This document shows positions 63,491 to 64,000 of a DNA stretch of 64,000 nucleotides, one piece after another. Both the position numbers and the translations under genes were made by a program. Origin of the DNA: Bacillus oleivorans (GTDB taxonomy: Bacteria; Bacillota; Bacilli; Bacillales; JC228); contig NZ_OAOP01000012.1 of the NCBI RefSeq assembly GCF_900207585.1, positions 62,001 through 126,000 of the forward strand, read 5' to 3'. Within the stretch, counting starts at the first letter, position 1, and every line of letters starts with the position of its first letter. The notes under the pieces are model-generated. The model worked only from the letters and a program-made list of their open reading frames with translations, searched no databases and had not been told where the DNA came from.

Positions 63491-64000
63491 ACAGAAAAAC
63501 GGGATTGGCACGAAACTATTATTTTACGGAATTTTAACGGCAATCGCTTTGATAATGATTGTTCCATTTTTATGGATGATTAATACATCCTTCAAGGACC
63601 CTGCGAAGGTATTTGTTTTTCAGCTTTTCCCTCAACCATTTAAATGGGAAAACTATCTGGAGGTCTTACAATCGACCCCGTTCCATCTGTTTTACTTTAA
63701 TAGTTTGTATATAGCTATTCTCGTAACTGTTGGGACGATCTTTTTAGGTTCATTGGCTGGCTACGCATTTGCCAAGCTCAAATTTAAAGGGAGTTCGTTT
63801 TTATTCCTGTGCTTGTTAAGTACAATGATGATCCCAGTTGAGGTCATTACGATTCCGCTCTTTTTATTTATGAGAGATTTAGGATTGATTGACACACATG
63901 TTCCGCTAATAGCGATCCCGATTTTGGGACCTGCCGGCGTATTCGGTGTCTTTGTGATGCGGCAATTCTTTCTATTAGTGCCTAAAGAATTAGAAGAGGC
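63480..64000 (+). CDS. Sugar ABC transporter permease, MalG/UgpE type (partial)
   Basis: The gene begins with ATG at 63480, overlapping the previous stop, and runs off the window after 173 codons. The visible part has PFLWMINTSFKDPAKVF, LAGYAFAKLKFKGSS and MMIPVEVITIPLFLFMRDLGL, and ends at KELEEA, the beginning of the EAA loop. It completes the permease pair. The ATPase is presumably a shared MsmX-type protein encoded elsewhere, unless it follows outside the window. Confidence 0.93.
   Translation, partial: MNNKQKNGIGTKLLFYGILTAIALIMIVPFLWMINTSFKDPAKVFVFQLFPQPFKWENYLEVLQSTPFHLFYFNSLYIAILVTVGTIFLGSLAGYAFAKLKFKGSSFLFLCLLSTMMIPVEVITIPLFLFMRDLGLIDTHVPLIAIPILGPAGVFGVFVMRQFFLLVPKELEE

Overview
The window is a chromosomal segment of an AT-rich, endospore-forming Bacillaceae bacterium. 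The backbone follows the Bacillus subtilis order spoVK, hflX (ynbA), ynbB, glnR, glnA, lexA, yneA, yneB, ynzC, tkt, sirA (yneE), yneF, ynzD, ccdA, yneI, yneJ, yneK. Accessory genes are inserted between these blocks, and spore germination and sporulation genes are present. The many kinds of short intergenic repeats and the selenocysteine tRNA point away from B. subtilis itself, perhaps towards Neobacillus, Mesobacillus or Cytobacillus; the genus is an inference.

Layout. 0-2 kb: a YdeI-family gene and a GNAT gene broken by one stop codon. 2-8.5 kb: spoVK, hflX, ynbB, a large 20-21 bp repeat array, then the GlnR-controlled glnRA operon. 8.6-10.2 kb: repeats, a small membrane protein and a ferritin-like gene. 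10.6-15 kb: the lexA/yneA-yneB-ynzC SOS block and tkt. 15-21.5 kb: a broken cell-wall-binding-repeat gene, a PadR/pentapeptide pair, an SDR with a divergent TetR regulator, and two DinB genes. 21.6-31 kb: sirA with a Spo0A box, yneF, a heterodimeric ABC exporter, ynzD, ccdA-yneI-yneJ, two paralogous membrane genes and yneK, then tRNA-Sec. 31-44.7 kb: sstT, an oligopeptide ABC system split by a repeat array, a TPP-riboswitch thiamine salvage operon (SDR-thiM-thiD-thiE), and an MFS gene broken by a stop codon. 45-49.4 kb: a divergent spore germinant receptor cluster with a small extra subunit. 49.4-57.7 kb: PatB-like lyase, GNAT, lone holin, methyltransferase, a second hflX with an attenuator-type leader, a TetR/DUF5367 pair and a DUF2935 gene between direct repeats. 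57.9-64 kb: a YesM/YesN-type two-component system next to a sugar ABC transporter operon that contains an unusual TIM-barrel gene; the last permease runs off the window.

Main points of interest: (1) a tRNA-Sec gene with promoter and terminator, implying selenoprotein synthesis; (2) an antibiotic-resistance-type hflX paralogue preceded by a 12-codon upstream ORF and several competing hairpins; (3) several families of intergenic repeats, including two 180-bp elements with the same forward-forward-reverse-reverse arrangement; (4) four genes or remnants interrupted by an in-frame TAA, and two genes with ATA where the start codon would be expected; (5) a DUF2935 gene bracketed by 42-bp direct repeats. 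All calls are from reading sequence and recalling protein families; no database searches were possible.
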